Part shown: in pieces, positions 1-9,622 of the stretch | Position numbering within the stretch: the first letter of the stretch is position 1 | Layout of the letters: each line of letters begins with the position of its first letter | Source of the DNA: Cepaea nemoralis | Lineage: Eukaryota > Mollusca > Gastropoda > Stylommatophora > Helicidae | DNA: 64,000 nt | Assembly: GCA_014155875.1 (NCBI GenBank) | Contig: JACEFZ010005600.1 | Span: forward strand, 1-64,000 | Direction: 5' to 3' | Notes under the pieces: model-generated | What the model was told of the DNA's origin: nothing | What the model saw: only the letters and a program-made list of their open reading frames with translations | Database searches by the model: none | Program-made: the position numbers and the translations under genes

Positions 1-16
1 AGTAGCAGTAGTAGTA

Positions 17-108
<92 letters not shown>

Positions 109-427
109 ATAGTAGTAGTAGGAGCAGCAGCAGCAGCAGTATTAGTTGTTATATTAATAGTAGTATTAGTATGAGCAGCTCTAGTGGTAGTAGTAGTAGT
201 TGTAATAGTATTAATAGTAGTAGTGTTAGTAGTAACAGCAGCAGTAATAGTAGCAGTAGTATTTGTGGTAATAGTAGTAGTATAAATAGTAGTATTAGTT
301 GTAGTAGTAGTTGTAGTGGTAGTAGTATTAGTAGTAGTAGTGGTAGTAGTAGTTGTAGTAGTAATAGTAGTATTCGCAGTAGCAGTAGTAATATTAGTAG
401 TAGTAGTAGTAGTAGTATTATTATTAT

Positions 428-491
<64 letters not shown>

Positions 492-556
492 TGCTGTATC
501 AGTAGTAGTAGTTGTAATAGTAGTATTAGAAGTAGTAGTATTAGTGGTAGTGGTAC

Positions 557-598
<42 letters not shown>

Positions 599-601
599 CA
601 G

Positions 602-641
<40 letters not shown>

Positions 642-759
642 TGTAGTAGTAGTAGTTGTAGTAGTATTAGTAGTAGCAGTAGTAGTAGCAGCAGCAGTAG
701 TAATAATTGTAGTTGTAGTAGTAGTAGCAGTAGCAGCAGCAGTACTGGTAGTTATAGTG

Positions 760-819
<60 letters not shown>

Positions 820-888
820 TTAGTAGTAGTATAGTAGTAGTAATAATAATAGTAGTAGTAGTAGTAGTAGCACTAGTAGTTGTAGTAT

Positions 889-972
<84 letters not shown>

Positions 973-1187
973 AAGTAGTAGTAGTAGTATCATTAGTTGT
1001 AGTAGTCACAGCAGCAGTAGCAGTTCTAATAGTAGCAATAGTAGTAGTAGTAGTAGTAGCAATAGTAGTAGCAGTAGTAGTAGTAGTAGTAGTAGTGGAG
1101 GTAATAGTTGTAGTCGTAGTAGTAGTAGTTGTTGTAGTTGTAGTTGTAGTAGTAGTGGTGGTGGTAGTAGTTGTAGTTGTATTAGTT

Positions 1188-1238
<51 letters not shown>

Positions 1239-1239
1239 A

Positions 1240-1291
<52 letters not shown>

Positions 1292-1425
1292 TGTTGTTGT
1301 TGTAGTTGTAGTTGTAGTAGTAGTGGTGGTGGTAGTAGTTGTAATTGTAGTTGTATTAGTTGTAGTAGTTGTAGTAGTAGTATCTGTTGGCTGCTCTTCA
1401 GCTTCATCCACCACCAGCACCTGCA
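1..1425. repeat. Imperfect (AGT)n microsatellite tract
   Basis: About 1.4 kb of nearly pure AGT/GTA triplets, with interruptions by GTT, GCA and ATT. It starts at or before the left edge. Long open frames of Ser, Val or Thr/Leu runs on both strands are by-products of the triplet period and are not called as genes. Non-repetitive sequence resumes after about 1390-1425. Several other microsatellites in this window are LINE tails, but no adjoining LINE end is visible here. Confidence 0.97.
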
Positions 1426-1426
1426 C

Positions 1427-2584
1427 CGTTTCTTATACTGTAGTTGTATATAATGCTATAGTTTCATTACCCTCTTCAGGTAATAGTTATCTCGTCTACT
1501 TGCAATAGATACACAATGTGATATGAAACACAGAAGTTTACAACACAGACACAGTTACATAACAGTTACATGACTAGATTACTAGTGAGAACAACCAACT
1601 ATGTCTCTGCCGTTCTTTTCTTGCCATGGCTATTGTGTACGTGTCTGTAAATGTAAAACATGTCATTAAGACGTATAGTGTCTCTAGCTTTATGATTCAT
1701 CAATACACGTTATCAGAAAATTATAAACATTCAGAACATAAATAAAACCAAATTCCAGAATTATGATGACATTAGCTCTTATTTACACGCTTCTTTTGGA
1801 GTACTTTTGGGTCACAATAGTGGGCGTGTTAGCGAAGTGGATATCTACTGCGCTGAGAATGTCATGAGCGCGGTCGGTCAAGGGTTGGCCTCCTGGGCTC
1901 GTCACCTGTGAAAGTGAGTGAAAGATTGGCCATCTATTCCTCTGTGTATTCAGACCATCTACACAATATCATGATCCTATCACACTAGAGACCCATAGTA
2001 GAAGGTTCCGGGTTCGAATTCCAGCACAAAGGCTGGGCATGTTTCAAAGAAGCATTGGTTGCTAATGACATCACACGCCCCTTTAATCTATTGTGTAGTG
2101 ACACTGCTCACCTAAACTTCTCGGGTATGGGCACATAAGGAAAGGTCTAGTGTGCAGTTAACAACCACATAGCAGTTGCCACTCGAAACTCCAAAATATC
2201 AGGCCGTAAGACTTATCCCGCCGATCTCACTGACGAAGGGGTTAAGGACGTTGTTCGTAATCCCGTCTACTCACGTACTAAATACAGCTGCTCGAGATTC
2301 GGCAGCGGATAGCGTCGCGTTGGTTTCTTACGAAAAGGTATGTGAGCCGGTCGTTCAGAAAGCAATGGCAAACTACCGAACGTAAAACTTGCCACGACAT
2401 CAACAGCAACTAATAAAGTGCTGGTGTTGACTGCAATGTCCTGTAAATAGGATATGCATAAAAAAAAAGGCTGCTTCCCGGTTTAAACTTTGATAGTAAA
2501 CATATCCATGGTTATCTAGAGCCCAATATCTTGGATAACATGATTGACACCTTGCCGTATTGATTGACGATAGTTTGTAAAGTG
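1427..2584. other. Unassigned intergenic sequence
   Basis: No recognisable coding domain was found. A short box-B-like motif (GGTTCGAATTCC, about 2010-2021) might be a worn tRNA-derived SINE, but no box A lies at the right spacing. The only open frame, 2176-2385 (+), is 69 codons with no recognisable motif and is not called. Confidence 0.6.
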
Positions 2585-2635
2585 GGGTTATACCTCTCCA
2601 CAGCACAGCGGCTGGGCCGAGTTTAGAGACCATTT
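2585..2635 (+). repeat. Repeat R, left portion (split by LINE N1)
   Basis: The stretch around cctctccacagcaca...tagagacc matches the start of the R copy at 26925-26970. The continuation of R reappears at 14423, on the other side of LINE N1. R was therefore one unit before N1 inserted. TTAGAGACCATTT (2623-2635) is repeated at 14410-14422 as the N1 target-site duplication. The family is not recognised. Confidence 0.7.
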
Positions 2636-3198
2636 CTCCACCAATATGCTTTGTGGTCGCTGCCATGGTGTCCTAGGACACCCCATCTACACACTGTAGT
2701 GAGTGAAGGTGAAACTAGCGCCAGATCAATAGCACTGTCCTCATCGCCTGGACGGCTTGCTGTCCTGGTGACACAGCCACTGTTGATACAAACCAGGTCG
2801 ATGGTTTCCAGTGCAGTCTCTAGCTCCTCCCCTTGTGTATTGGAGGAAGTGTTTCCCCATGATCTGCCTTTAGCGTTGAAGTCACCACAGAAAATAACAT
2901 TTCTCTCGTGGCCTAATATGCCACTTAAGCACTGCCACTTCTGGGCGTCCATACTCGCATTGCGGGCATAAACATTAACCAACATGAATGGTATACTGGA
3001 ATGAACTCTCAACGCCTGTATTTGTATATCGTCACTGTCCCAACGGTCTAGCTCTGACGCCACCATGCTGTCGCGAACGAGAATCGCCGTTCCCAGATGT
3101 CGTCTGTTGTAGAAACATTTGAAGCCGGCAATTCGGAGTAGCTGATCGCCCAGTCTCGTCTCTTGGTGGAGAAAGGCAGAACCAGGCAGCACAAGCTA
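2636..3198 (-). pseudogene. APE-type endonuclease domain of LINE N1 (inverted fragment)
   Basis: The minus-strand frame encodes a partial exonuclease-endonuclease-phosphatase domain. Visible motifs are an N-terminal FLHQET (QET catalytic motif), VNVYARN, CGDFNAKGRSWGN (the GDFN motif) and a C-terminal GSDHKA (SDH motif). These domains nick target DNA in APE-type LINEs. The very N-terminus is missing: a stop codon lies just upstream of 3192 and no ATG start is available. The 3' end of the fragment abuts the left target-site duplication, as expected for the inverted arm of a twin-primed insertion. Confidence 0.85.
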
Positions 3199-3344
3199 AA
3201 GGTAAAGACGTTCCAGTATGACAGTACAGGGCAAGATGTGTTGAGTAAAATAAGACGTGACAAGCGCAGAACGTTTCAGGGCAGGAAAAAAAGCTGGGAG
3301 CAGCCACCGTGGTGGAGTTTCGAGGTGGAGAAGGCTTGGGTGGA
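3199..3344 (+). pseudogene. LINE N1 endonuclease-RT linker (5' of G1 insertion)
   Basis: The + frame encodes basic sequence ending PPWWSFEVEKAWVD, the PWW...K-W linker usual between endonuclease and RT in LINEs. The reading frame crosses the G1 insertion: removing G1 plus one GTGGA copy leaves 3344 joined to 11739 in the same frame, and the product continues KRSAVRRW. So this is the same LINE as the RT at 11739-14385. The junction with the inverted endonuclease lies near 3199. Confidence 0.8.
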
Positions 3345-3851
3345 TGTCACCGCCTCACCTTTAGATATATTAATTAGAGGGCTGCAACTCCAGCCCAAGG
3401 GATAGAAGCGAGTCACTCGCGGCCCGAGTAATCTAGAGCCTTCTCGAACGACTGGTCATTGAGTCCATGGTTCCGTGGACACTGATGTGGCCCGCCTAAT
3501 GCGGGGTCCACGAGGAACTCGGACAGAGTTACCACCCGTGTCGGATTGGGACACGTGTAGACCGGCAGAGGACAGACGGACTTGAGAGAGGCAACAGGGC
3601 CTGCCTGAGAGGGACTCAATAGATATCAATAGATATATATATACATAGGCTAGATAGTTTGCTAGACTGTTGTATGATAACTATGTGTTTGATGTTAACT
3701 AACTGTGATATGTAATATAGCGCGGGTCTGTTTACCCACTGCGCCAACTGTATATTGAAATACAATAAATGTTCGATCTCATAGCGAACGGAGTTATTGT
3801 TGCCTGTGTGAACCCGAGCTCAGATAACTAGACATGAGCAAGATGATGACA
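3345..3851 (+). repeat. G1 5' LTR
   Basis: A direct repeat of 11223-11733, with TG...CA ends forming a 5-bp inverted repeat (TGTCA/TGACA). It contains a TATA-like AT run near 3627-3640 and an AATAAA at 3764-3769 about 80 bp before the end, consistent with the promoter and polyadenylation functions of an LTR. It is preceded by GTGGA of the target duplication. Confidence 0.96.
3764..3769 (+). promoter_or_regulatory. Candidate LTR polyadenylation signal AATAAA
   Basis: A canonical hexamer inside the 5' LTR, with an equivalent copy in the 3' LTR. Its position after a TATA-like stretch fits a U3-R-U5 layout. Transcript ends cannot be mapped from sequence alone. Confidence 0.5.
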
Positions 3852-4463
3852 GGCTTTTTGGGGGCTAGTTTTCCGGTTTTGACATAAAAAGCTATTGATG
3901 GCCATGTAAAATCACGAAATTAATTATATCACATTGATTTTTGTACCACAAATTGTTAACTTTACAAGTTTAAGTATTAGTAGCTATCTAGCAATAAAAT
4001 AGAATTAATCTGAGTCCCTCAGCAGTGTCTCAGCAGTGCCTCAGCAGTGTGCCTCATTATTGTGATTCTGTAAACTATTTTTGACATGACTGTGACATTT
4101 TTTGACTGTTACTAATGTTTTCTCACTCTACGAGCAGATTGTTCCGCGAATAGTGGCGCGTGCAACCTATGTAACCTTTCCAACAGTGGCGAGAGTACAA
4201 GACAACATCAGGCGAGTTCTTGGATTGAAAGCTAAGTTTCATATCATACCCATTGCAACTCTAAGCTGTACTTCTCACCTTTCATCAATGTATCATTTTG
4301 TTTCACATTGATTTGTTTGCATATTCATGACCTTGTAACCAACATAACCTTGCATTTTGATTTACACATTTAATAATTAGGGGAGATAATCAAATTTTCT
4401 ACTCCCCAACATTTTTTCTAAGGGATTTAACTTTATAAACAGTACCAACAAGTAAAACACAAA
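3852..4463 (+). other. G1 leader with candidate primer binding site
   Basis: 612 bp of untranslated leader between LTR and gag. TGGGGGCT at 3859-3866, seven bases after the LTR, matches the first eight bases of a tRNA-Pro-type primer binding site; beyond that the match is poor, so the assignment is weak. A short tandem repeat around CAGCAGTG occurs at about 4017-4053. No ORF of note is present. Confidence 0.55.
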
Positions 4464-5738
4464 ATGTCTAGCTTAGATAAATGCATTGAGCAAGGAATAA
4501 AATTAGGTTATAAAGAAGAGAAACTGTCAGAATGGGCACAGAAAACGCACGCAGAAAACATTGCCCGTGAAGAAAGAGCGATTGAACGAGAGGAAAAACA
4601 AAGGCAAATGGAGGCAGAAGAAAAGAAAATGCAAATGCAGGCAGAAGAAAAGAAATTGCAAATGGAGGCAGAAGAAAAGAAAATGCAAATGCAGGCAGAA
4701 GAAAAGAAATTGCAAATGGAGGCAGAAGAAAAGAAAATGCTAATTGAGGCAGAAGAGAAAAAGATGCAAATGCAAATTGAAGAGAAGAAAATACAATTGC
4801 AGGCTCAGGAGAAACAGATGGAGCTCGAGGCGGCGGCCAAACAAGCCCAATTGAATGCCGAGACACAAATAAAACTAAAACAGATGGAGATTGAGTCCAA
4901 CGCAGAAATATCTGTGAGTAAGCTAAGAAGCAAAGAGGAAGAACAAAAATATAACAAGTATAAAGGCCTCGTGAAGGCGTTCTGCTCAGGAGATTCCATC
5001 AGCGCCTACTTGGAAAATTTTGAGTGTCTCATGTCCTACCATAAGATCATAAAATCAGATTGGGCATTTATTTTAATGAGAAACTTAGCTCTTGAACCAT
5101 TAAAAGTAATAGAGACAGTGCCACAGGAAATGCGAAAAGACTATGACTATTTAAAACAACGCATTCTCCAACATTTTTCTTTAGATACTGCAGGTTACCA
5201 ACAACAATTTGCCAAATTATCTCCACAACCAAACCAAACCTTTATAGATTATGTCAGTACAGTCCAAGACGTGTGTACAAAGTGGATTAACTCGGCTAAA
5301 ACTAACAACAGCCATGACAAACTTAAAGAGCTCATTATTATAGACAAAATAGTTAGCACCATCCCCACACCTTTTGCTAAGTTCTTAAAACAAATGGACT
5401 GTAAAAGTATTCAGGAAATCGAGTCCAAGGGGAATGCATTTTTCACAGCAAATAGAGACATTTTTCAGCTAAACATAAGCCACAACGATACAGCAGCAGC
5501 AGTAGTGAACACCAAATACTCGAAACAAACAGAGAGTAAATTTAAACCGCGCTCAAATGTAGGTAAAGTAGCTAAATGCCAATATTGCGGTTTGAATCAC
5601 GACAGTTACTCGATGTGCGACAAATCGCCTCACTATCCTCACCACCTCAAAATGATGGTGGAGAAGCAGAAGACTAAGCGCAATGCTTACCAGAGAGCGG
5701 TCAAATGTTTTTTTTTGCCGGAGTTTTGGCCACTATAG
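4464..5738 (+). CDS. gag: G1 Gag polyprotein
   Basis: 424 codons from ATG at 4464. Residues about 15-165 are a charged coiled-coil region built of tandem AEEKKMQMQ/AEEKKLQME repeats. Residues about 170-330 form a capsid domain (for example DWAFILMRNLALEPLKVIE and DYDYLKQRILQHF). Its pattern resembles the SCAN-like capsid C-terminal region known from Gmr1-type Gag. A first CCHC-type knuckle spans C372-C385 (CQYCGLNHDSYSMC). A second knuckle begins at about residue 414 (KCFF) but is lost because the frame runs out through a T9 tract (5708-5716); its remainder is read in the next ORF. Gag forms the cytoplasmic particle that packages the element RNA. Confidence 0.93.
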   Translation: MSSLDKCIEQGIKLGYKEEKLSEWAQKTHAENIAREERAIEREEKQRQMEAEEKKMQMQAEEKKLQMEAEEKKMQMQAEEKKLQMEAEEKKMLIEAEEKKMQMQIEEKKIQLQAQEKQMELEAAAKQAQLNAETQIKLKQMEIESNAEISVSKLRSKEEEQKYNKYKGLVKAFCSGDSISAYLENFECLMSYHKIIKSDWAFILMRNLALEPLKVIETVPQEMRKDYDYLKQRILQHFSLDTAGYQQQFAKLSPQPNQTFIDYVSTVQDVCTKWINSAKTNNSHDKLKELIIIDKIVSTIPTPFAKFLKQMDCKSIQEIESKGNAFFTANRDIFQLNISHNDTAAAVVNTKYSKQTESKFKPRSNVGKVAKCQYCGLNHDSYSMCDKSPHYPHHLKMMVEKQKTKRNAYQRAVKCFFLPEFWPL

Positions 5739-7923
5739 TCGCTACTGTGATGGCCGAAAGTTATTGAAACAGGCCAATGCTGTACTAGTGGAAACGTCAT
5801 CAGACGAAGAGATTGAATCACTGAATGATTGTGATAATCAACACGACAATGAAAGCAAGCTTGGAAATGCTGTACAAATTATTAACACCATTACAGACAG
5901 TAAGTGTAACACCTGTACGAAGTTCCAACTTGACACAACATTACTATGTGGCCACACTATCCCTATTTCAAATGAAACAGCCAACGCTGCTTTGTCATCT
6001 ACAGGCAAGCTAGTTTTTTCAACAGGGTTTGTAAATAACAAAAAGTGCACATTAATTCGGGATTCCGGCGCAACGCTCTGTGGGATTAAGAAAACATTAA
6101 TAGACACTAAAGACTACACAGACAAACATGTGACTTGTCGCACATTCTCAGGTACTATAGAGAAATACCCCCTTGCTCTTGTCGAAATTCGAACACCGTT
6201 CATATCAGGACAAGTATTGTGCGCTGTCCTTGAAAATCCAGTCGCTGATATTATACTTGGGAATTTGCTTAACATACAACAATGCTCTGAAAAGGAAATC
6301 AGAGAGTGGGAGCATAAAAACGGTATCCACCACACAAACAGCGATGCTACAGAGAAACACCATTCATGTTTGTCTCAATCTGCCAAAAGACCAAGGGAGA
6401 CAACCACTGAGGTAATTCAGAAAGAATTCACCGAGGTGTACAATGCAGGGGCGGTCGAATCTGTGATCGATACGACCAAATTAAAACCTCGAATTGAGGA
6501 TGCTACCGATCTACCAAGTACCAAGCCTGTAAATGTGCAACAAAACACACAACACACAAATGCAATAACACGACAGACAACCCATAAAACCAACACTGAC
6601 CAACTGCAGGAATCATTAGAAATAATAGCACCAAACGCAAATAACACTAATTTTGGAAATGAACAAAAAGCAGATCCTACACTTGCACCATACTTTAAGT
6701 TAGTAGGACTAAAACCAAAATTAACGAAGAACGCATCGTGGACATTTAGGCTGCAGAACAACATCTTAACTAGATTTTACACAACAAAGCAGACCACGAT
6801 ACAGCAAGTAGTGTTACCACAAGCACATCGAGACAAAGTTCTAAAAATAGCCCATGACTCCCCTTTTGGAGGTCATATGGGGTATGAAAAGACCAGGGCT
6901 AGGGTCCTCACCCAGTTTTATTGGCCAAAGTTTTGCCAAGATATAAAAACCTTTTGTAGATCTTGTGATATATGTCAGAAACTGGTGAAAAAGGGAAAAA
7001 ACCCTACAGCAGAAGTCCAATCAACGACAACTGCCTCGAGGCCTTTCCAAATCGTGGCAGTTGACCTAGTAGGTCCGTTGAATCACATTTCAAATAAAGG
7101 GAATAGATATATTTTTACTCTTGTGGATGTGTGTACGAGATGGCCAGAAATGCTTCCATTAAGATCTATCTCCTCTAAGGATGTGACGGACATATTATTA
7201 AATATTTTCTCCCGTTTTGGCTTCCCGGAGAAAATAATTTCTGATAGAGGAACCCAGTTCATATCGAATGCCACCCAATCAGTAACTAAGTTACTAGGCA
7301 TCAAGCAATGTTTCACCAGTCCCTATCGACCGGCCGCAAATGGTATCTGCGAGAAACTAAATGGGGACCTGAAACATATGCTATCTAAAGTGACAGCTGA
7401 AAATCCAGCCGATTGGGACATACTTCTCCCAACGGTGCTGTTCGCATATAGAGAAGTCCCGCAATCAAGTACAGGGTTCTCTCCCTTCGAATTGATGTAT
7501 GGAGCGAACCCAAGAGGACCTCTCACTATTTATAAAGAGATCATATCACAACCTGTAGATATCCAACTTCCCATTTCTACCTATGATTTAGTCACTGACA
7601 CCAGAGACAAAATCATACGTTCCTGTATATTGGCCAGAACATCACTACAGGAGAAAGGTTTTAAATACAGGCAGTACGCCAACAGAGGTGCAAAAACAAT
7701 TGTACTAAATCCAGGTCAGGATATTTTACTACTGCTACCTGACAAAAGAGATTTACTGTCAACCTCTTGGCAGGGACCTTTTAAGATCATTAGAAGAATT
7801 TCTGAAGTTGATTACGAAATCTCTTTAAATGGAAAGTTGAAAATATTCCATGTAAATATGTTGAAACCATACTATGCTAGACAGGACATTGAGACAAGTG
7901 AACAGACGCAGCGAACTGAATGA
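5683..7923 (+). CDS. pol: G1 protease-integrase polyprotein
   Basis: 746 codons, overlapping gag by 56 bp in the +1 frame. Residues 9-25 hold the end of a CCHC knuckle (FFCRSFGHYSRYC). Aspartic protease: D127-S-G-A, with VADIILGN at 187-194. Integrase: zinc-binding H391, H398, C428, C431; catalytic D461, D521 and E557 with exactly 35 residues between the last two; GPY/F module at about 696-731 (SWQGPFKI ... HVNMLKPY). No RT lies in this ORF, which is unusual for Ty3/gypsy, where integrase normally follows RNase H. The first ATG at 5683 may not be used: synthesis is more likely by readthrough or frameshifting from gag. The ORF looks intact throughout. Confidence 0.94.
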   Translation: MLTRERSNVFFCRSFGHYSRYCDGRKLLKQANAVLVETSSDEEIESLNDCDNQHDNESKLGNAVQIINTITDSKCNTCTKFQLDTTLLCGHTIPISNETANAALSSTGKLVFSTGFVNNKKCTLIRDSGATLCGIKKTLIDTKDYTDKHVTCRTFSGTIEKYPLALVEIRTPFISGQVLCAVLENPVADIILGNLLNIQQCSEKEIREWEHKNGIHHTNSDATEKHHSCLSQSAKRPRETTTEVIQKEFTEVYNAGAVESVIDTTKLKPRIEDATDLPSTKPVNVQQNTQHTNAITRQTTHKTNTDQLQESLEIIAPNANNTNFGNEQKADPTLAPYFKLVGLKPKLTKNASWTFRLQNNILTRFYTTKQTTIQQVVLPQAHRDKVLKIAHDSPFGGHMGYEKTRARVLTQFYWPKFCQDIKTFCRSCDICQKLVKKGKNPTAEVQSTTTASRPFQIVAVDLVGPLNHISNKGNRYIFTLVDVCTRWPEMLPLRSISSKDVTDILLNIFSRFGFPEKIISDRGTQFISNATQSVTKLLGIKQCFTSPYRPAANGICEKLNGDLKHMLSKVTAENPADWDILLPTVLFAYREVPQSSTGFSPFELMYGANPRGPLTIYKEIISQPVDIQLPISTYDLVTDTRDKIIRSCILARTSLQEKGFKYRQYANRGAKTIVLNPGQDILLLLPDKRDLLSTSWQGPFKIIRRISEVDYEISLNGKLKIFHVNMLKPYYARQDIETSEQTQRTE

Positions 7924-9622
7924 CAGAGACGAAACGACGGTTTCCCAACGGAATGACACCTCGACAAACGAAGCATCGTTAACGACACACTCTTACGACG
8001 ACAAAAACGACGAAGACATATGGACATTACCGACAATCTGTAATGTTGACAACGACGACAAATTTGACGACATATTGACAACGATTGATCTCGACGACGA
8101 CGACAATGACATTGAGGACAATTTACAAACAGTAGCATCTGTGATCAATCAGACAGACGTGGACAATACTGAAATCCCTGTACCAACTATGACTGACGAC
8201 GGGAGTATAAAGGACATACATATCTCTGACACTTTGACACAACAACAGCGACAAGACATTTTGACTCTCCTTGACGAGTATAAATCTATCTTTTCTAACA
8301 AACCTGGACGCACTGATAAAATAACACATTCAATTGTGCTGACAGATCTGAGACCGGTCAAATGTAGACCATATTCTATTCCTCTCCATTACAGAGCAAA
8401 TTTAGACAAAGAAATTTTAGAGTTAGAGAAGAATGGAATAATTCAAAAATCGATGTCTCAATATTCTTCACCGATTGTCCTGGTGAAAAAGAAGGACCAG
8501 ACAATCCGTTTGTGCATCGACTATAGGGTATTAAATACAAGAACCACAACGGATGCAGAGCCAATGAACAGTTGTGAAGATCTTATTTTAAATATGGCTC
8601 AATCATCCTTATTTTCCAAGACCGACTTAGCGAAAGGATATTGGCAAGTTCCACTACACCCTTCTTGTAGACATATAACAGCATTCGCAACACCCCTCGG
8701 TTTGTACGAATGGCTATATCTTCCATTTGGCCTGAAGAACGCACCGGCCACATTTGTTAGATTAACAAGATTGTTATTACACGGAATTAAAGATGTAGTA
8801 GCCTATATTGATGATATATGCGTCCATTCTTCTGATATGACTTCTCACTTACTTACCCTCAAACAAGTCTTCAACCAAATCTCTCTTTTTGGACTTACTA
8901 TCAAACCTTCCAAGGTTGAATTAGGCTATACACAAATAGACTTCCTTGGTCATAGAATTTCTGAAGGCAAATTGTTGACAGATGATAAAATTGTTTCCAA
9001 GATTCTTAATTTAGAAGTGCCTACCACAAAGAAACAAATTAGAAGTTTACTAGGTCTTATTAACTATTATTCTAAATTCATTCCACATTGGGCAGAACTC
9101 ACCTCAGTCTTTTCTGATATGTTAACTAAAGATCATCCATCAAAAATTTGTAAAAGTACCAGCTTAGATGATGCAATGTGTAGATTGAAACATATTTTTT
9201 CTAATCCACCAGTCTTACGATTACCCAACATAAATTTACCCTTTATTTTGACCACAGATGCGAGCGCTATCGCAATAGGAGGATGTTTAATGCAGGAAGT
9301 AGATGGAGTGAGACACCCGATTCTCTACGTAAGCCGCAAACTAAAGAAGGCAGAGACACGGTATGCCACAGTGGAATTGGAGGCTTTAAGCTTACTGTTT
9401 TGTGTATTGAGATTATCTAAGTTCCTCTTGGGTAGTCACTTTGTGGTCCTCACTGACAGTTCGCCATTATTGGTCCTTAACCATGGGTCACCTAAAAACC
9501 ATCGTTTGAAAAGATGGTGTCTTCTACTTCAAGATTTCGACTTCGAAATCCGCCATATCAAAGGCACCGACAACATTATGGCTGACCTATTATCACGGCA
9601 AACGAATGCGCCAGTAGAATGA
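7874..9622 (+). CDS. pol: G1 reverse transcriptase-RNase H
   Basis: 582 codons from ATG at 7874, overlapping the integrase ORF by 50 bp in the next frame. Residues 1-120 are an acidic, Asp-rich spacer. RT spans about 155-370: D251 in FSKTDLAKGYW, LPFGLKNAPATF, the catalytic YIDD box (Y311-D314) and FLGH at 357-360. RNase H covers about 455-575: D462, E501, D528 and D571 in the order expected for the DEDD site. It copies the element RNA into DNA. Having RT-RNase H as a separate 3' ORF after integrase is the key oddity of this element. Expression could use a frameshift or its own start; the sequence does not decide which. Confidence 0.95.
   Translation: MLDRTLRQVNRRSELNDRDETTVSQRNDTSTNEASLTTHSYDDKNDEDIWTLPTICNVDNDDKFDDILTTIDLDDDDNDIEDNLQTVASVINQTDVDNTEIPVPTMTDDGSIKDIHISDTLTQQQRQDILTLLDEYKSIFSNKPGRTDKITHSIVLTDLRPVKCRPYSIPLHYRANLDKEILELEKNGIIQKSMSQYSSPIVLVKKKDQTIRLCIDYRVLNTRTTTDAEPMNSCEDLILNMAQSSLFSKTDLAKGYWQVPLHPSCRHITAFATPLGLYEWLYLPFGLKNAPATFVRLTRLLLHGIKDVVAYIDDICVHSSDMTSHLLTLKQVFNQISLFGLTIKPSKVELGYTQIDFLGHRISEGKLLTDDKIVSKILNLEVPTTKKQIRSLLGLINYYSKFIPHWAELTSVFSDMLTKDHPSKICKSTSLDDAMCRLKHIFSNPPVLRLPNINLPFILTTDASAIAIGGCLMQEVDGVRHPILYVSRKLKKAETRYATVELEALSLLFCVLRLSKFLLGSHFVVLTDSSPLLVLNHGSPKNHRLKRWCLLLQDFDFEIRHIKGTDNIMADLLSRQTNAPVE

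Noticed and set aside
171..1508. Long Ser-, Val-, Thr- and Leu-rich open frames on both strands
   Set aside because: All lie in the AGT triplet tract; the period alone keeps the frames open.
2176..2385. 69-codon ORF as a host gene
   Set aside because: Short, no motif, and no supporting context.
4468..4866. Minus-strand Phe/Leu-rich frame of 132 codons
   Set aside because: An antisense shadow of the AEEKK coiled-coil repeats in G1 gag.
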